In this document: in pieces, positions 27,423 through 36,918 of the stretch | How positions within the stretch are numbered: the first letter of the stretch is position 1 | Layout of the letters: each line of letters starts with the position of its first letter | Source: Pseudomonadales bacterium | GTDB taxonomy: Bacteria; Pseudomonadota; Gammaproteobacteria; Pseudomonadales; Azotimanducaceae | Direction: 5' to 3' | Length of the DNA stretch: 44,614 nt | NCBI GenBank assembly: GCA_011525295.1 | Contig: WTGV01000046.1 | Location: 1-44,614 of the forward strand | Translations under genes and position numbers: made by a program | Notes under the pieces: generated by a model | Told to the model about the DNA's origin: nothing | Databases searched by the model: none | Seen by the model: the letters and a program-made list of their open reading frames with translations, nothing else

Positions 27423-27896
27423 ATGGAACAAAAATCAAGTTTACAGCTGCAGGATTTTCTACCGTATAGACTATCGGTTTTATCCAACAATGTCAGTTCT
27501 TTGTTAGCGTCTCTGTACACGGAAAAATTTGGTATTTCAATTCCCGAATGGAGAATGGTAGCCGTGTTAGGTGAAGCACCTGGATTAACAAGTACACAGA
27601 TCGCAAGCCGCGTAGCGATGGACAAAGTAGCTGTGACCCGAGCCGTTCAAAATTTGATAGAAAAACGACTCGTTCGAAGAAGTTCATCTCAAGTAGACGG
27701 TCGAGTGTCCCATCTCAATCTAACCAAAGCAGGTCAAAGAGTCTACGATAAAGTGGTACCTATGGCTCTAGCAGTAGAGCATAAGGTTTGGGGTGCATTA
27801 GCTCCCGCCGAAAAGGACTATTGGGATGAGATGCTGTCCAAAATGGAGCGTCGTGTCAGCACGCTCCGCGAAGAATTGTTCGAATTCAACAAGTGA
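27423..27896 (+). CDS. MarR-family transcriptional regulator
   Basis: 157 residues with the MarR winged helix: IPEWRMVAVLGEAPGLTSTQIASRVAMDKVAVTRAVQNLIEKRLV (about residues 39-83), followed by the wing RSSSQVDGRVSHLNLTKAG. It is divergent from hppD-hmgA, and many HmgR-type MarR proteins regulate homogentisate pathways, so it probably represses this operon and senses homogentisate or a similar aromatic acid. The ligand is an inference. Its stop is only 28 bases from that of the giant TPR gene, which is convergent. Confidence 0.88.
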   Translation: MEQKSSLQLQDFLPYRLSVLSNNVSSLLASLYTEKFGISIPEWRMVAVLGEAPGLTSTQIASRVAMDKVAVTRAVQNLIEKRLVRRSSSQVDGRVSHLNLTKAGQRVYDKVVPMALAVEHKVWGALAPAEKDYWDEMLSKMERRVSTLREELFEFNK

Positions 27897-27924
27897 GTCG
27901 TTCGATAAAGTTCCGTTTGGTGGA

Positions 27925-30900
27925 TTAGAGTACTGAAGTCTCTAAATCGCTCATAGCAGTTTCGAGTTCTTGAATCCGACTTTGGACTGCATTCAAGTAA
28001 GATTCGTCCCCTGTAGCTTCTCCGATTTTCTCGAGCTCTCGCAAAACCGATAGGCCAGCATATTCAATTGAAATCAAGCTCGCTGTCGAAAACGCGACAT
28101 CCGATGATTCGGTTTCCCGTAGGTTCTGCAAGAATGGTACGAGTTGCTCGTTGGTGAAAAATTCATAGACAATACCTTCCGCTAACAATGCAGGAAGAAG
28201 CGGAAAATCAGTTTTTACAGCTAATGTGGCGATTGGCTCTAATTCCGTACGACTCAGACTGTCAATATTGTCATCCACAAAGTCATTGACCTGCCTTGCG
28301 ATCTTTTGAAGTGCTGCCGTATTTCCGCGTTTGCTGCACTCATACGCAATCACACCTAGAGTGTCGACCAGTTTTGTCTTGTGCATCGACTCCTCAAACA
28401 ACCAACTTGACAGAGCAGAGGAAATAGCCTCCAGCCATTCAGAGTCTTCGTAATCTAACAATAAGTCGAAGGAGTGGAACACAAAATCTACGCTAGAAGG
28501 AGCTTCCGTGTCAAATGAGTAGAACCGACTCGGACCTGGTATTGTAATTCCGGTAATCGAGGTGTAACTGTCAATCGCAGCTTGGACTTGATAAATGGGT
28601 GGGGGAAGATAAATAGAAGACGATTCTGGCGGTAAGTCGCTGAACTCTTTTGAAGCTTCGACTTGTGCACTCTCGAACAATGGTTTGACGTACTGTAAAG
28701 CTTCTTCCCACTGAACTGCTCTTCTATAAATGGAAGCGATGTGGATCAAAGGAAGCGCTTCGTATCCTCGCAGTAAGTTCTTACCCGTTGGAAACTCTAA
28801 GAGTTCGTTCAGAGTAGGGCTAAGCTCTCGTGCTTCAGGAATGACTTCTTCTATCGGATAGACTTTCGCAAGCATCTCGAGAACTACGATGTCTGCAAAG
28901 AACTTCGACTCGACGCGATCGTCATAGCGACGTAGAATCGGCAAAATGCTTCGCACAAACGAGCGACTGTAATCATTAGGCATTAACTCGACTACGTTGT
29001 CAACAATTTTGCCAACATTTAGTGGTGTAGTTGAATTTGTTAAACTGAAATATCGAACGTTGTCAAAGTCTCCAAACTTGGCGATACTAGTTACGAGTAA
29101 CTTGTAGTACTGCAAGGCGTTTTCCCAATCTTCTATGCGACTGTAGAACTGCGCGATATTCAAAATTTGCGAATTTGTAAACCCAGTTAAGCTCTCTGTC
29201 CAATTGAAGAATGCACTTCGCATCTCCTCAGTGAGTTCTTGATTGACTTCGTTCGACAGGAACATCCACAAGGTAAACTCATGATCGTCCGCATTGTTGG
29301 AAAGCACCTCTTCAGTGAGTTCAGTTAAGCGGTTGTCTCGATCTTCTTCGTGATACGCGTACGCACGAGCTACGAGTTCGTACCATTGCGGAGAACTTCT
29401 TCGAATCCATGGATCTTGCGAACGTATTAGGATTTCTAATTCACTACCGATAGAAAAATTCTCCACTATCTTATCTATGAGTTTTTCTGATTCGCCGGTA
29501 CTATCGTCTGTTTCTTGCTCAAGATAACTAGCGAAAGACCCCACGGTACTGCTGCTGATAAAAGGCACATATCGATAACCATATAAAATCTCGTATCCAT
29601 CGATTTTGGTTTGATCAGCGGGCCAATTCAAGAACGTGTTCAAGGCGTTGCCAACGTAAGAAAATGGATCTTGATTGAGATTCTGCAGATTGATATTTCG
29701 CCAGAAATGCCGAACCAAGTTCGCAACTTCAGAGCTTGAATTGTCCGGTCCCATTTTTGCTAAATCTGCCGCTGCGCGCTTCACGTTCTTCGGTAGTCGC
29801 TCTTCGTATGGATCCACATCGTTCTCTTCTTCAGTTTCAACTTCTCGGATCATGTGCAACACGGCGTCTGGATGCGTTCCATTGATATTCGGAGATTCAT
29901 CGTTGCGGGCAAGAATGTCATCCATAACCTCTTGGTATCGCAGGTCATCGCCACCGTCTTGCGCTACTGCGAGCGCGGTGTCGTAGTGCTCTTGCCGCTT
30001 AGTCCAGATAAAGTATGCCGCGCGTAGAGGTTCATTTGTCTTGTCGCGTTCGTAGTTTTCGCGAAGTAATTCTGATACTTTCGTCTTTTCTTGAAAGTCT
30101 CTACCGATGGTGAATTGCAACAGACTCATACGGTGTGTTTCATTCTCTGGGAAACATGCGATCAGCCCCTTCATAGCAGCTTCGGTATCCACGACTGGTG
30201 GTTCATCTGCGACGTAGCTATAGAGGTAATCCCCCCGTTGAACAAGAAAAGTTGCTTGCTCTTCGGTGGGGCAATCGCCCGCGATCATATTCTCTAACAT
30301 CTGCACCGCTTCATCTGCGAAATTCTCGTCGATTATGGACCTTACGTAATAATCGTTGCGCAGTTCGCTTTCGATCAGAGTCTTGAACGCATCAAGCGTC
30401 GAGCCGTCAAAGTAGTCAGTAATCATTCCTTGGACGTCTATAGCAAGATCCGTACGAGTTGAGAGAGCGGCGACTGTCTCGCGTAAGACATCTAAATTTG
30501 TTGGTTCGATATCGAAATCAAGAATAAACTGATAGACGTAACTGATTACGTATTCGTCGGAAAAATCAATTTGATTGATGAATTGAACTGCAAGATCTTT
30601 GAAGAGTTGTCGGTCGCTGTTGCTAAATTTCAATTTGAGAAGATCTTGCATTGCTGTAGTTTGATAATTAATTTGAAGTACTTGGGGAGTGCCTGTGTCC
30701 CCCGTATCCGCCATTGTGTATTCAAAAAACTTTAGAAGCTCAGCAGGATCATCTCGTTGAGTCAGGTACGCCCAGATGCTTGGTTTAGCAGAGTAATAGC
30801 CATCGACGAAGTCACGAACTTTATCCTCCTCCAACACAGCCATGAAGTCATCCATGGTTTCGAACATAGGACCGTAATATTCCTCTAACACGGAAAGGAA

Positions 30901-33900
30901 TTCAGGATCTCTCACGATGGCTTGAACTATACGTACAGGCTCTTCACTCAGTTCCAGCACCACAGAAGAAACCAACTGAGCGAAGTCTCTTTCGTTCAAC
31001 AAAATTCGTCCGTAGAAAACCGCATTTCGAATAGAACTAGTAGTACCGTCGATTACGAAACCTTGAAATATGTCCTCGATTGGTTTCGACGTTTCTGTGA
31101 GGTTAAGCAATCTGGTTACTGTTTCCACATCTCGTCCTTCAATAGCCGCCGCTAATTCTTCACTCAAGATATCACTTTGTTTCTCGTCTTCCTCAAAAAA
31201 TATCTGAGGTAGCATCACCTCGAGCTGGGAGGACATCTGAATACCAAAATGGTTGTACTGCCTCTTTAGATGTCTAGAAAACTGGCGTACAGTACGAAAA
31301 CTGTCGTAGTGTTCGTGATCTTCGTCAAGTTCGTCGAGGTTTGCTAACTCTTCGAGAACTTCATCCGGAGGTGGATTTGCAAGAAATACACCTGCAAGTT
31401 CAAGATCCATGGTGTTAACAATGTCGGGTCGGTCTAACGCGCCACATACTCTTCGAATAAATTGGCACAGATAGTTGAGCTGGGAGTAGCGCGACAGTGG
31501 AAGTTCTTCACCGTCCGCACGGAGAGTTTCGACATTCGCAAGAATGCGACGAAACACTGAAAGAATCTTGTTAAAGTTTGCTTCGGCCAGTGCATCTTTC
31601 TCGGGCCACGTCGATATTACACCTTGTGCGAATGCTTCGTAATAAGTAGTGTAATCTCGATTCACGCTAGTGTTCCGCGATCCAGCAAATATGTAGCTGA
31701 GACGACGAATACGTCCTGGATTCACCTGGGGGGCGTCTGCGTGGAGTTTTTCCGGCTGACTCTGCAGGATGTTCAACATGCCATTCAAATACAGTGTATT
31801 TGCCACGTCATATTGGAAATTAGCTTCTCGGAGTACACCTGTTTTGATCAGTAAGGTGTTGTTATCTTGATTCAAGGACAGGGCGTGGCTGTAGAACGCC
31901 AAAGCTTGCTTTTTATGTCCCGCTTCTTGGAATAAATCGGCTTTGGTTTGATTTACATCCAAGTCGCCTGTGATGTCTCGAATCAAATTGAGAGATTTCT
32001 CGGCACCGAGAGTATCGTCTCTTTCCAAGAGAGTCTTAGCGAGCGAAATGTATACCTCTGGAGGTAATTGTTGGCGTAATCCGATCAGTCGCCGACCGTA
32101 CGTTAATTGACGCTCCGGGTCACCTTCTTTAGCTGTGAATGCAAAAAATCCTGCGTCCCGAGTTGCCATGGTAACAAGTTCTCGCAAGACCGACAACCGC
32201 CGAATTCCCGCTTGTGAGATCGAGTTTTCGATCGCAACAAACTCAGCCTCGGTGTCCAGTGTTTCAGTGGCAATCTCACCGAGTAGGGTATAGAGATAGA
32301 ACCGATCCTCTGTACTGGTGATTCTTTCCAAAATTATTCGGTGCGCCCAACGGAACGTGGCTTGATGCTGTCGTGGAAGGCGAAATCCGAAACGATTCTG
32401 CCCAATCATGTTCAGAATCCCGTCGATCGCTACGACGAACTCGTTATCGTCTTTCGAATGTTCTGCAACATACTGAAATACAGCGACTGCTTCGTCGGTT
32501 CGATTGGATTCCTTTAAGAGTTCTCCCATTAACAGTAGGTTGTCACTGTGTTGGGGTTGATGGATGAGTGCGAGTCTATAGGCCTCGATCGCCTCTTCGG
32601 TAAAACCACTCATGGACAGGACGCTCGCCTCAAACTCGCCGGTCACGGCTTCTTCGTCGTATTTCTTCAGTTCACTTAGCCAATGGAGGATGTCTGCCAG
32701 TTTCTCGTCGCTACTCTCTACTTGGTTAAATGCAACCATGTTGAGCACAATGTTCTGAATGTGTTCGAGTCGATTCTCCGTATCGATTTCTGCTAACTCA
32801 CGAAGAACGGTGTCGTATTTATCGAACTCGTTCAATTGCACGTAAATCGCGCCCAACTGTCGTAGTCGGTCGACAGCTGGCATTTCAGAATATTCAGCGA
32901 ATTCTTCGACCACTTCTGCAGCGGTAAACGAGTCCCCTATTTCGGTGTAAATCCGTACGAGTAAATTTATCTCATTCCGATCCGCGGTTCGTTCCCAAAG
33001 CTTGTCCTCCAATTCGATAGCGAGGTCCGCGAGCACGTTCAGTTCCGCCGCGATTAAGAGAAACTGACTTTCCGCAAAGCTCCGCCTCGCGGGTGCTTCT
33101 TCAGCTAGCCAGATTTCTTGCCAAATTTGAAGAGATTCCTCTTTATTACCGTTTACACTGTGGAGCCATGCTAGGCGCATACGATCATCGTATCCCAGAG
33201 GTTCTCCGTTAATCTCCTCCAGTTTTGTGAAAATCGCTAAAGCATTTTCATACTTTTGCAATCGTTCAAAGCCGTCCGCGACGATGCGCAGATCACCTGA
33301 ATCCTCCGGCAGGTCGTCTAGCAGTATGGTCAAAGCTTCGGTTGCTTCGTTGTATCGACCCTTTCCATAGTGGGTTTCGAACAGGAAAATCTGTCCCGTA
33401 GTTGTCGGACCGTACGTGTCGGCATGGTTTTTGATCATTTCTAGACTTTCAATTTCGAACCCCATTTGGTTCATGAACCGGCCACCATGTGTCAACACGT
33501 CGATGTTGTCCGAATTATTTTCGATCAGCTTGCTCCAAATTTGCCACGATTTTTCTCGCTCAGCGATACTAATGTAATGTGAAGCTAAACCAGAATACCA
33601 GAGCACGACACTGGGTTCTTCCTCAATTAGGCGTTCATACTCTTGAATCATTTCCTCGGTACGTTTGGACGTGTCGTAAATTTGCAACAAACGGTAGCGA
33701 GCATCTATGTCGTCGGTTTCTTGTTCGATCGAGTGGTAGAGCGAGATTGCTTCGTCGAAGAGTTCTAAATCGATGAGAAGATCGATTTGCAAATCGATCA
33801 AATCTCGATCTTTGTTTTGGTGGTTCCGAAGAATGCTCAATAACTCTTCTGGTTTATTCTGTTTGCGATAAGTTTCACCGACCAATGTCAATGCATACAG

Positions 33901-34653
33901 CCCGTCGAATCGAGTATCGGAATTTTCGTAGGCAAGCCAGGAGTAGCTTTCCGCCACCTCGTAGTCTTCCGCCGTGAGTCCCCATTCGGTGAGTCGGAGC
34001 AATTGTCTGAAGTAATACTTGGAATTTGGATCGGGGCGGTATAGTTCGATAGCTTTGTCCGGTTGTCCTAAGATCGCCAGCGTCAATGCAGCTCGATTTT
34101 TGAACTCTTGATCTTGTTGTTGAGCTAACGCGTACAAATCATCGACGTTGGTCGTATTTACCCCGATCATCGCGAGTCGAATCCGAATGAACTCACGTTC
34201 ATCCTCTAGCTCGGTTGAGTCCAACGTTTTGTTGTACCAGTCGATAGCTTCTCGTTCTTCGCCCTGAGCGTCGAGTAAACGTGCCTTTAGCAAGGTTCCG
34301 TCTGTTGTTTCGTCTAACTCCAGAGCTTGATCTACCGTTTGAATTGCGTTTTCGAAATTTCCGTATCGCCAATACAGGTGCGCAATGCTCAAATAAGTCT
34401 TGGCTCTGTATGCTGTAGTATGGTTTTCGTCTTCGGCAACTGAGGTGAGTGTATCAACAGGTTCCTCGATACTCCTGTGAGTTTTAATTGCCTCCGTATA
34501 CACTTCATCGATCAGAGATAGCGATAAACGATTTGTACTGTTGTTGTCCTTCATCAAGTCGTCAACTGAAGTGCCGAAAGCGAACCAACAAAGACTGATG
34601 CCGAGGATTGTCAACCCTCGTCTGGAGAAACAAGAAATTTTCTTAGGTTTCAT
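27925..34653 (-). CDS. Giant TPR-repeat protein, copy 1
   Basis: About 2,242 residues. An N-terminal hydrophobic segment (about 15-30) looks like a signal peptide or anchor, so the protein is probably envelope-located. Clear tetratricopeptide repeats follow, the first being YLSIAHLYWRYGNFENAIQTVDQALELD (about residues 87-114). Helical repeats continue to the end with no enzymatic domain, no catalytic motif and a helical tail. The middle (DNA about 31.6-33.4 kb) is highly similar to copy 2 at 38994-44614: one segment has 73 of 88 residues identical by my count. The C-terminal half is more diverged. I prefer the ATG at 34651-34653 over a GTG nine bases upstream; both have weak ribosome binding sites. 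The function is unknown, but the family suggests protein-protein scaffolding. Confidence 0.8.
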   Translation of the reverse strand: MKPKKISCFSRRGLTILGISLCWFAFGTSVDDLMKDNNSTNRLSLSLIDEVYTEAIKTHRSIEEPVDTLTSVAEDENHTTAYRAKTYLSIAHLYWRYGNFENAIQTVDQALELDETTDGTLLKARLLDAQGEEREAIDWYNKTLDSTELEDEREFIRIRLAMIGVNTTNVDDLYALAQQQDQEFKNRAALTLAILGQPDKAIELYRPDPNSKYYFRQLLRLTEWGLTAEDYEVAESYSWLAYENSDTRFDGLYALTLVGETYRKQNKPEELLSILRNHQNKDRDLIDLQIDLLIDLELFDEAISLYHSIEQETDDIDARYRLLQIYDTSKRTEEMIQEYERLIEEEPSVVLWYSGLASHYISIAEREKSWQIWSKLIENNSDNIDVLTHGGRFMNQMGFEIESLEMIKNHADTYGPTTTGQIFLFETHYGKGRYNEATEALTILLDDLPEDSGDLRIVADGFERLQKYENALAIFTKLEEINGEPLGYDDRMRLAWLHSVNGNKEESLQIWQEIWLAEEAPARRSFAESQFLLIAAELNVLADLAIELEDKLWERTADRNEINLLVRIYTEIGDSFTAAEVVEEFAEYSEMPAVDRLRQLGAIYVQLNEFDKYDTVLRELAEIDTENRLEHIQNIVLNMVAFNQVESSDEKLADILHWLSELKKYDEEAVTGEFEASVLSMSGFTEEAIEAYRLALIHQPQHSDNLLLMGELLKESNRTDEAVAVFQYVAEHSKDDNEFVVAIDGILNMIGQNRFGFRLPRQHQATFRWAHRIILERITSTEDRFYLYTLLGEIATETLDTEAEFVAIENSISQAGIRRLSVLRELVTMATRDAGFFAFTAKEGDPERQLTYGRRLIGLRQQLPPEVYISLAKTLLERDDTLGAEKSLNLIRDITGDLDVNQTKADLFQEAGHKKQALAFYSHALSLNQDNNTLLIKTGVLREANFQYDVANTLYLNGMLNILQSQPEKLHADAPQVNPGRIRRLSYIFAGSRNTSVNRDYTTYYEAFAQGVISTWPEKDALAEANFNKILSVFRRILANVETLRADGEELPLSRYSQLNYLCQFIRRVCGALDRPDIVNTMDLELAGVFLANPPPDEVLEELANLDELDEDHEHYDSFRTVRQFSRHLKRQYNHFGIQMSSQLEVMLPQIFFEEDEKQSDILSEELAAAIEGRDVETVTRLLNLTETSKPIEDIFQGFVIDGTTSSIRNAVFYGRILLNERDFAQLVSSVVLELSEEPVRIVQAIVRDPEFLSVLEEYYGPMFETMDDFMAVLEEDKVRDFVDGYYSAKPSIWAYLTQRDDPAELLKFFEYTMADTGDTGTPQVLQINYQTTAMQDLLKLKFSNSDRQLFKDLAVQFINQIDFSDEYVISYVYQFILDFDIEPTNLDVLRETVAALSTRTDLAIDVQGMITDYFDGSTLDAFKTLIESELRNDYYVRSIIDENFADEAVQMLENMIAGDCPTEEQATFLVQRGDYLYSYVADEPPVVDTEAAMKGLIACFPENETHRMSLLQFTIGRDFQEKTKVSELLRENYERDKTNEPLRAAYFIWTKRQEHYDTALAVAQDGGDDLRYQEVMDDILARNDESPNINGTHPDAVLHMIREVETEEENDVDPYEERLPKNVKRAAADLAKMGPDNSSSEVANLVRHFWRNINLQNLNQDPFSYVGNALNTFLNWPADQTKIDGYEILYGYRYVPFISSSTVGSFASYLEQETDDSTGESEKLIDKIVENFSIGSELEILIRSQDPWIRRSSPQWYELVARAYAYHEEDRDNRLTELTEEVLSNNADDHEFTLWMFLSNEVNQELTEEMRSAFFNWTESLTGFTNSQILNIAQFYSRIEDWENALQYYKLLVTSIAKFGDFDNVRYFSLTNSTTPLNVGKIVDNVVELMPNDYSRSFVRSILPILRRYDDRVESKFFADIVVLEMLAKVYPIEEVIPEARELSPTLNELLEFPTGKNLLRGYEALPLIHIASIYRRAVQWEEALQYVKPLFESAQVEASKEFSDLPPESSSIYLPPPIYQVQAAIDSYTSITGITIPGPSRFYSFDTEAPSSVDFVFHSFDLLLDYEDSEWLEAISSALSSWLFEESMHKTKLVDTLGVIAYECSKRGNTAALQKIARQVNDFVDDNIDSLSRTELEPIATLAVKTDFPLLPALLAEGIVYEFFTNEQLVPFLQNLRETESSDVAFSTASLISIEYAGLSVLRELEKIGEATGDESYLNAVQSRIQELETAMSDLETSVL

Positions 34654-34983
34654 ATAGCTCACGTATAAAACAGTGGTCTTTCAAACTATTCGAGAACTCT
34701 GTCGATGTAACCGTCAGCACTTTGAGTAGTCGAAGATTGGAGGTAGAAACTACCATCTGTCGTACATCGTCTTTGTTCAAAACGTCCGAACGGAATGGAC
34801 GGAAATTAAGACCAAGCAGTGCTAATTAGTGGTTGGACGAGTTTCTCGTTACAAACTATCAATTTTAAGGAAATAGGTACTCGACGGAATTTTTCGCGTT
34901 TCCGTTTATGTCTAAAAATTTTTCGGTGGTGTAAACACCTACTCCCAATAACCGCAGATTTGATTCGGTCAGCCCGTATGGAG
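34654..34983. other. Intergenic region upstream of giant TPR copy 1
   Basis: About 330 bases separate the 633-residue gene from giant TPR copy 1, much longer than the 33 bases between the two smaller genes, so an extra promoter for copy 1 is plausible. A short GGTGT/ACACC repeat (about 34934-34945) lies here near an AAAATTTTT run; it does not make a convincing terminator. No gene or RNA is seen. Confidence 0.35.
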
Positions 34984-36885
34984 TCAATCTGACTGCTCTT
35001 CTTCAAATACTCGATTAAAGTTCTCAATCGCTTTTTGAAGTCTCTCAGATCGTTCTCGTTGTGGTCGCTCTGGGACCGGTTTCTCACCGATTTCTTTCAA
35101 ATGGGCGAGTTGTTCTTCCGTAAATGTACCGTTATCTTTGTTGTGCGAGATCAATTGCCAAGCTACACTTCGTTTCAACCAAGGTGATTCCAAACCTTCG
35201 ATTTCGTTAAACAGTCGAATAGGGATCTCGCGACTAAGGGTCCCGACCTGTGTGCTTAGTACTTGTTCCGCTTGGTCATCATATTGAATCACTAAATTGA
35301 TTGCGCGTTCCCAATCTTGTTCTTCTATAACATGTTCGACGACGCTGTTATAGGCTCGACTTCTTGTTTTTCCCGGGCGAACGTACTCTAACAGTCCAGC
35401 CGCGATGTCCAAGTTGTCATCCGCGGTCCAAATGATCACCAAGGCTTCCCATCCCTCGTTCATGCTGTTGAGTGGTTGCTTCGCCGCGGTTTGTACTGCA
35501 AGTTTCGGATTCTCTTTTGCTAGAGAAAAGTAGGCCGATCTTTGCAAATCGTGTCGGAAGGCAGCTAGACTGTCATCGGAATCAATCCATTCGAGTGTTC
35601 CGGGTAAATCGGTCAACGCCCAACCTTTAACAACTGTATCTGCGATGACGTTTCGATAATTTTGGTCTGCTATGCTACTTAACAATGCTCGAACTCGTTC
35701 GGGTGCCTGTCTAGCAATATAAGTAAACGCAGTCTCGCGGGCTTTTAGTTGCAATGACTTCGGTAGCTCGTCAATACTATTTAACAGAGAATCGGGGTTG
35801 TTTTGTGCCCACGCCCATAATAGTCTGTGCCGTAGTCTCGCCTGAAACGCCTGTTCGATGACTGCACCCGTCGCGTCAAAAGCCTTACTAGGATCAGTTT
35901 TAGCCCATTCTGTTATCACATCCATGGCAAGTTGAAGGTATGCGGTCTCTTTTTCGCGCAGCTTTCCAGCAACGACGAGATCAAATGCTAACTGTGGACT
36001 AAAGTCAATGAGTTCTACGCTAACAAATTTAGTGGTTTCCAACAACGAGAAGTCAGCAGGCAGAGAATGTCGCATCTTTTCGAACGCGGTTACACCGTCT
36101 TTTACTATCCAAGAGTAGGCGAGCTGACCCAACATTCGGTTTTGTGCTTCGCTGAGGTTTGGTAAATCGTCTTTGTTTTCCCAAATGAACGATCTCCATT
36201 CCTGTGCGGGCTTGTCGATTACGGCCAAGTCGGTAGTCTCCCTCAAAACATCAATCGCGACCCATTCAGAATCGAGCTGTCGTGCGATTTCTCGTCGTTG
36301 CTCAAAGGTCATGTCTTCGCGTGCTCTCACGATGCTTGCAATCGCCCGTTGTTGAGTATCCTTCTCTAGACTACGAACATGGTCTATTGCGTTCTCTAAA
36401 TCGATTAAAGACCATTCATGAAACACAAAATCAAAGAGAACATGCTTCCGAGCATTAGGGGCTTCATTCTCGATTACATCTAACGCAGCTATCGGATCTA
36501 ACACCGACCATCGCTGAATGATCACATCTTGAATCTCGGCGCGCACATCAGATAATTCAAGGTTTTGTGCTTGCTCCCAATAGTCTTGTAGTGTCCCCGT
36601 GCTTGCACTGGCAAACAAGTCGTAGAGTAATCTGGTTCGGTCTAAGTGACTATCAAACGTGGTATTGTCCAAGAACTCGACAAGAGCTTGAGTAGCATCC
36701 GTTTGTATGCTCTGTTCTGCTGTATTGGATATCTGTACGGGAATTACTGTGTTCTCAGACCCTGGGCGATCGATGTCTTTAGCTCCAGTTGCAACCATGT
36801 ACCCGATTGAGGTAGAACCGATTGCTAGAACAATCGCAACCAGACTGAATAGAATCAATTGACGAGGTTTATGTCTTCCTTTCAT
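34984..36885 (-). CDS. Membrane-anchored W-x4-D/N-P repeat protein, copy 1
   Basis: 633 residues. A single N-terminal hydrophobic helix (about 9-32, ILFSLVAIVLAIGSTSIGYM) with a basic start suggests an inner-membrane anchor with a periplasmic body. The body is a helical repeat with period about 32 residues, marked by W then D/N-P-x2-A: RWSVLDPIAALDVI (126), EWSLIDLENAI (158), SWIVKDGVTAF (259), EWAKTDPSKAF (327), AWAQNNPDSLL (359), GWALTDLPGTL (422), IWTADDNLDIA (486), with weaker units between. The C-terminus is charged (about 605-633). It is co-linear with the 631-residue neighbour upstream. I recognise no enzyme or known family; DP/W alpha-repeats occur in other bacterial helical-repeat proteins. 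The neighbours suggest it works with the TPR giants. Confidence 0.72.
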   Translation of the reverse strand: MKGRHKPRQLILFSLVAIVLAIGSTSIGYMVATGAKDIDRPGSENTVIPVQISNTAEQSIQTDATQALVEFLDNTTFDSHLDRTRLLYDLFASASTGTLQDYWEQAQNLELSDVRAEIQDVIIQRWSVLDPIAALDVIENEAPNARKHVLFDFVFHEWSLIDLENAIDHVRSLEKDTQQRAIASIVRAREDMTFEQRREIARQLDSEWVAIDVLRETTDLAVIDKPAQEWRSFIWENKDDLPNLSEAQNRMLGQLAYSWIVKDGVTAFEKMRHSLPADFSLLETTKFVSVELIDFSPQLAFDLVVAGKLREKETAYLQLAMDVITEWAKTDPSKAFDATGAVIEQAFQARLRHRLLWAWAQNNPDSLLNSIDELPKSLQLKARETAFTYIARQAPERVRALLSSIADQNYRNVIADTVVKGWALTDLPGTLEWIDSDDSLAAFRHDLQRSAYFSLAKENPKLAVQTAAKQPLNSMNEGWEALVIIWTADDNLDIAAGLLEYVRPGKTRSRAYNSVVEHVIEEQDWERAINLVIQYDDQAEQVLSTQVGTLSREIPIRLFNEIEGLESPWLKRSVAWQLISHNKDNGTFTEEQLAHLKEIGEKPVPERPQRERSERLQKAIENFNRVFEEEQSD

Positions 36886-36918
36886 TACGGCGTAGACTTG
36901 GTGTAGAAGAACATTAGT

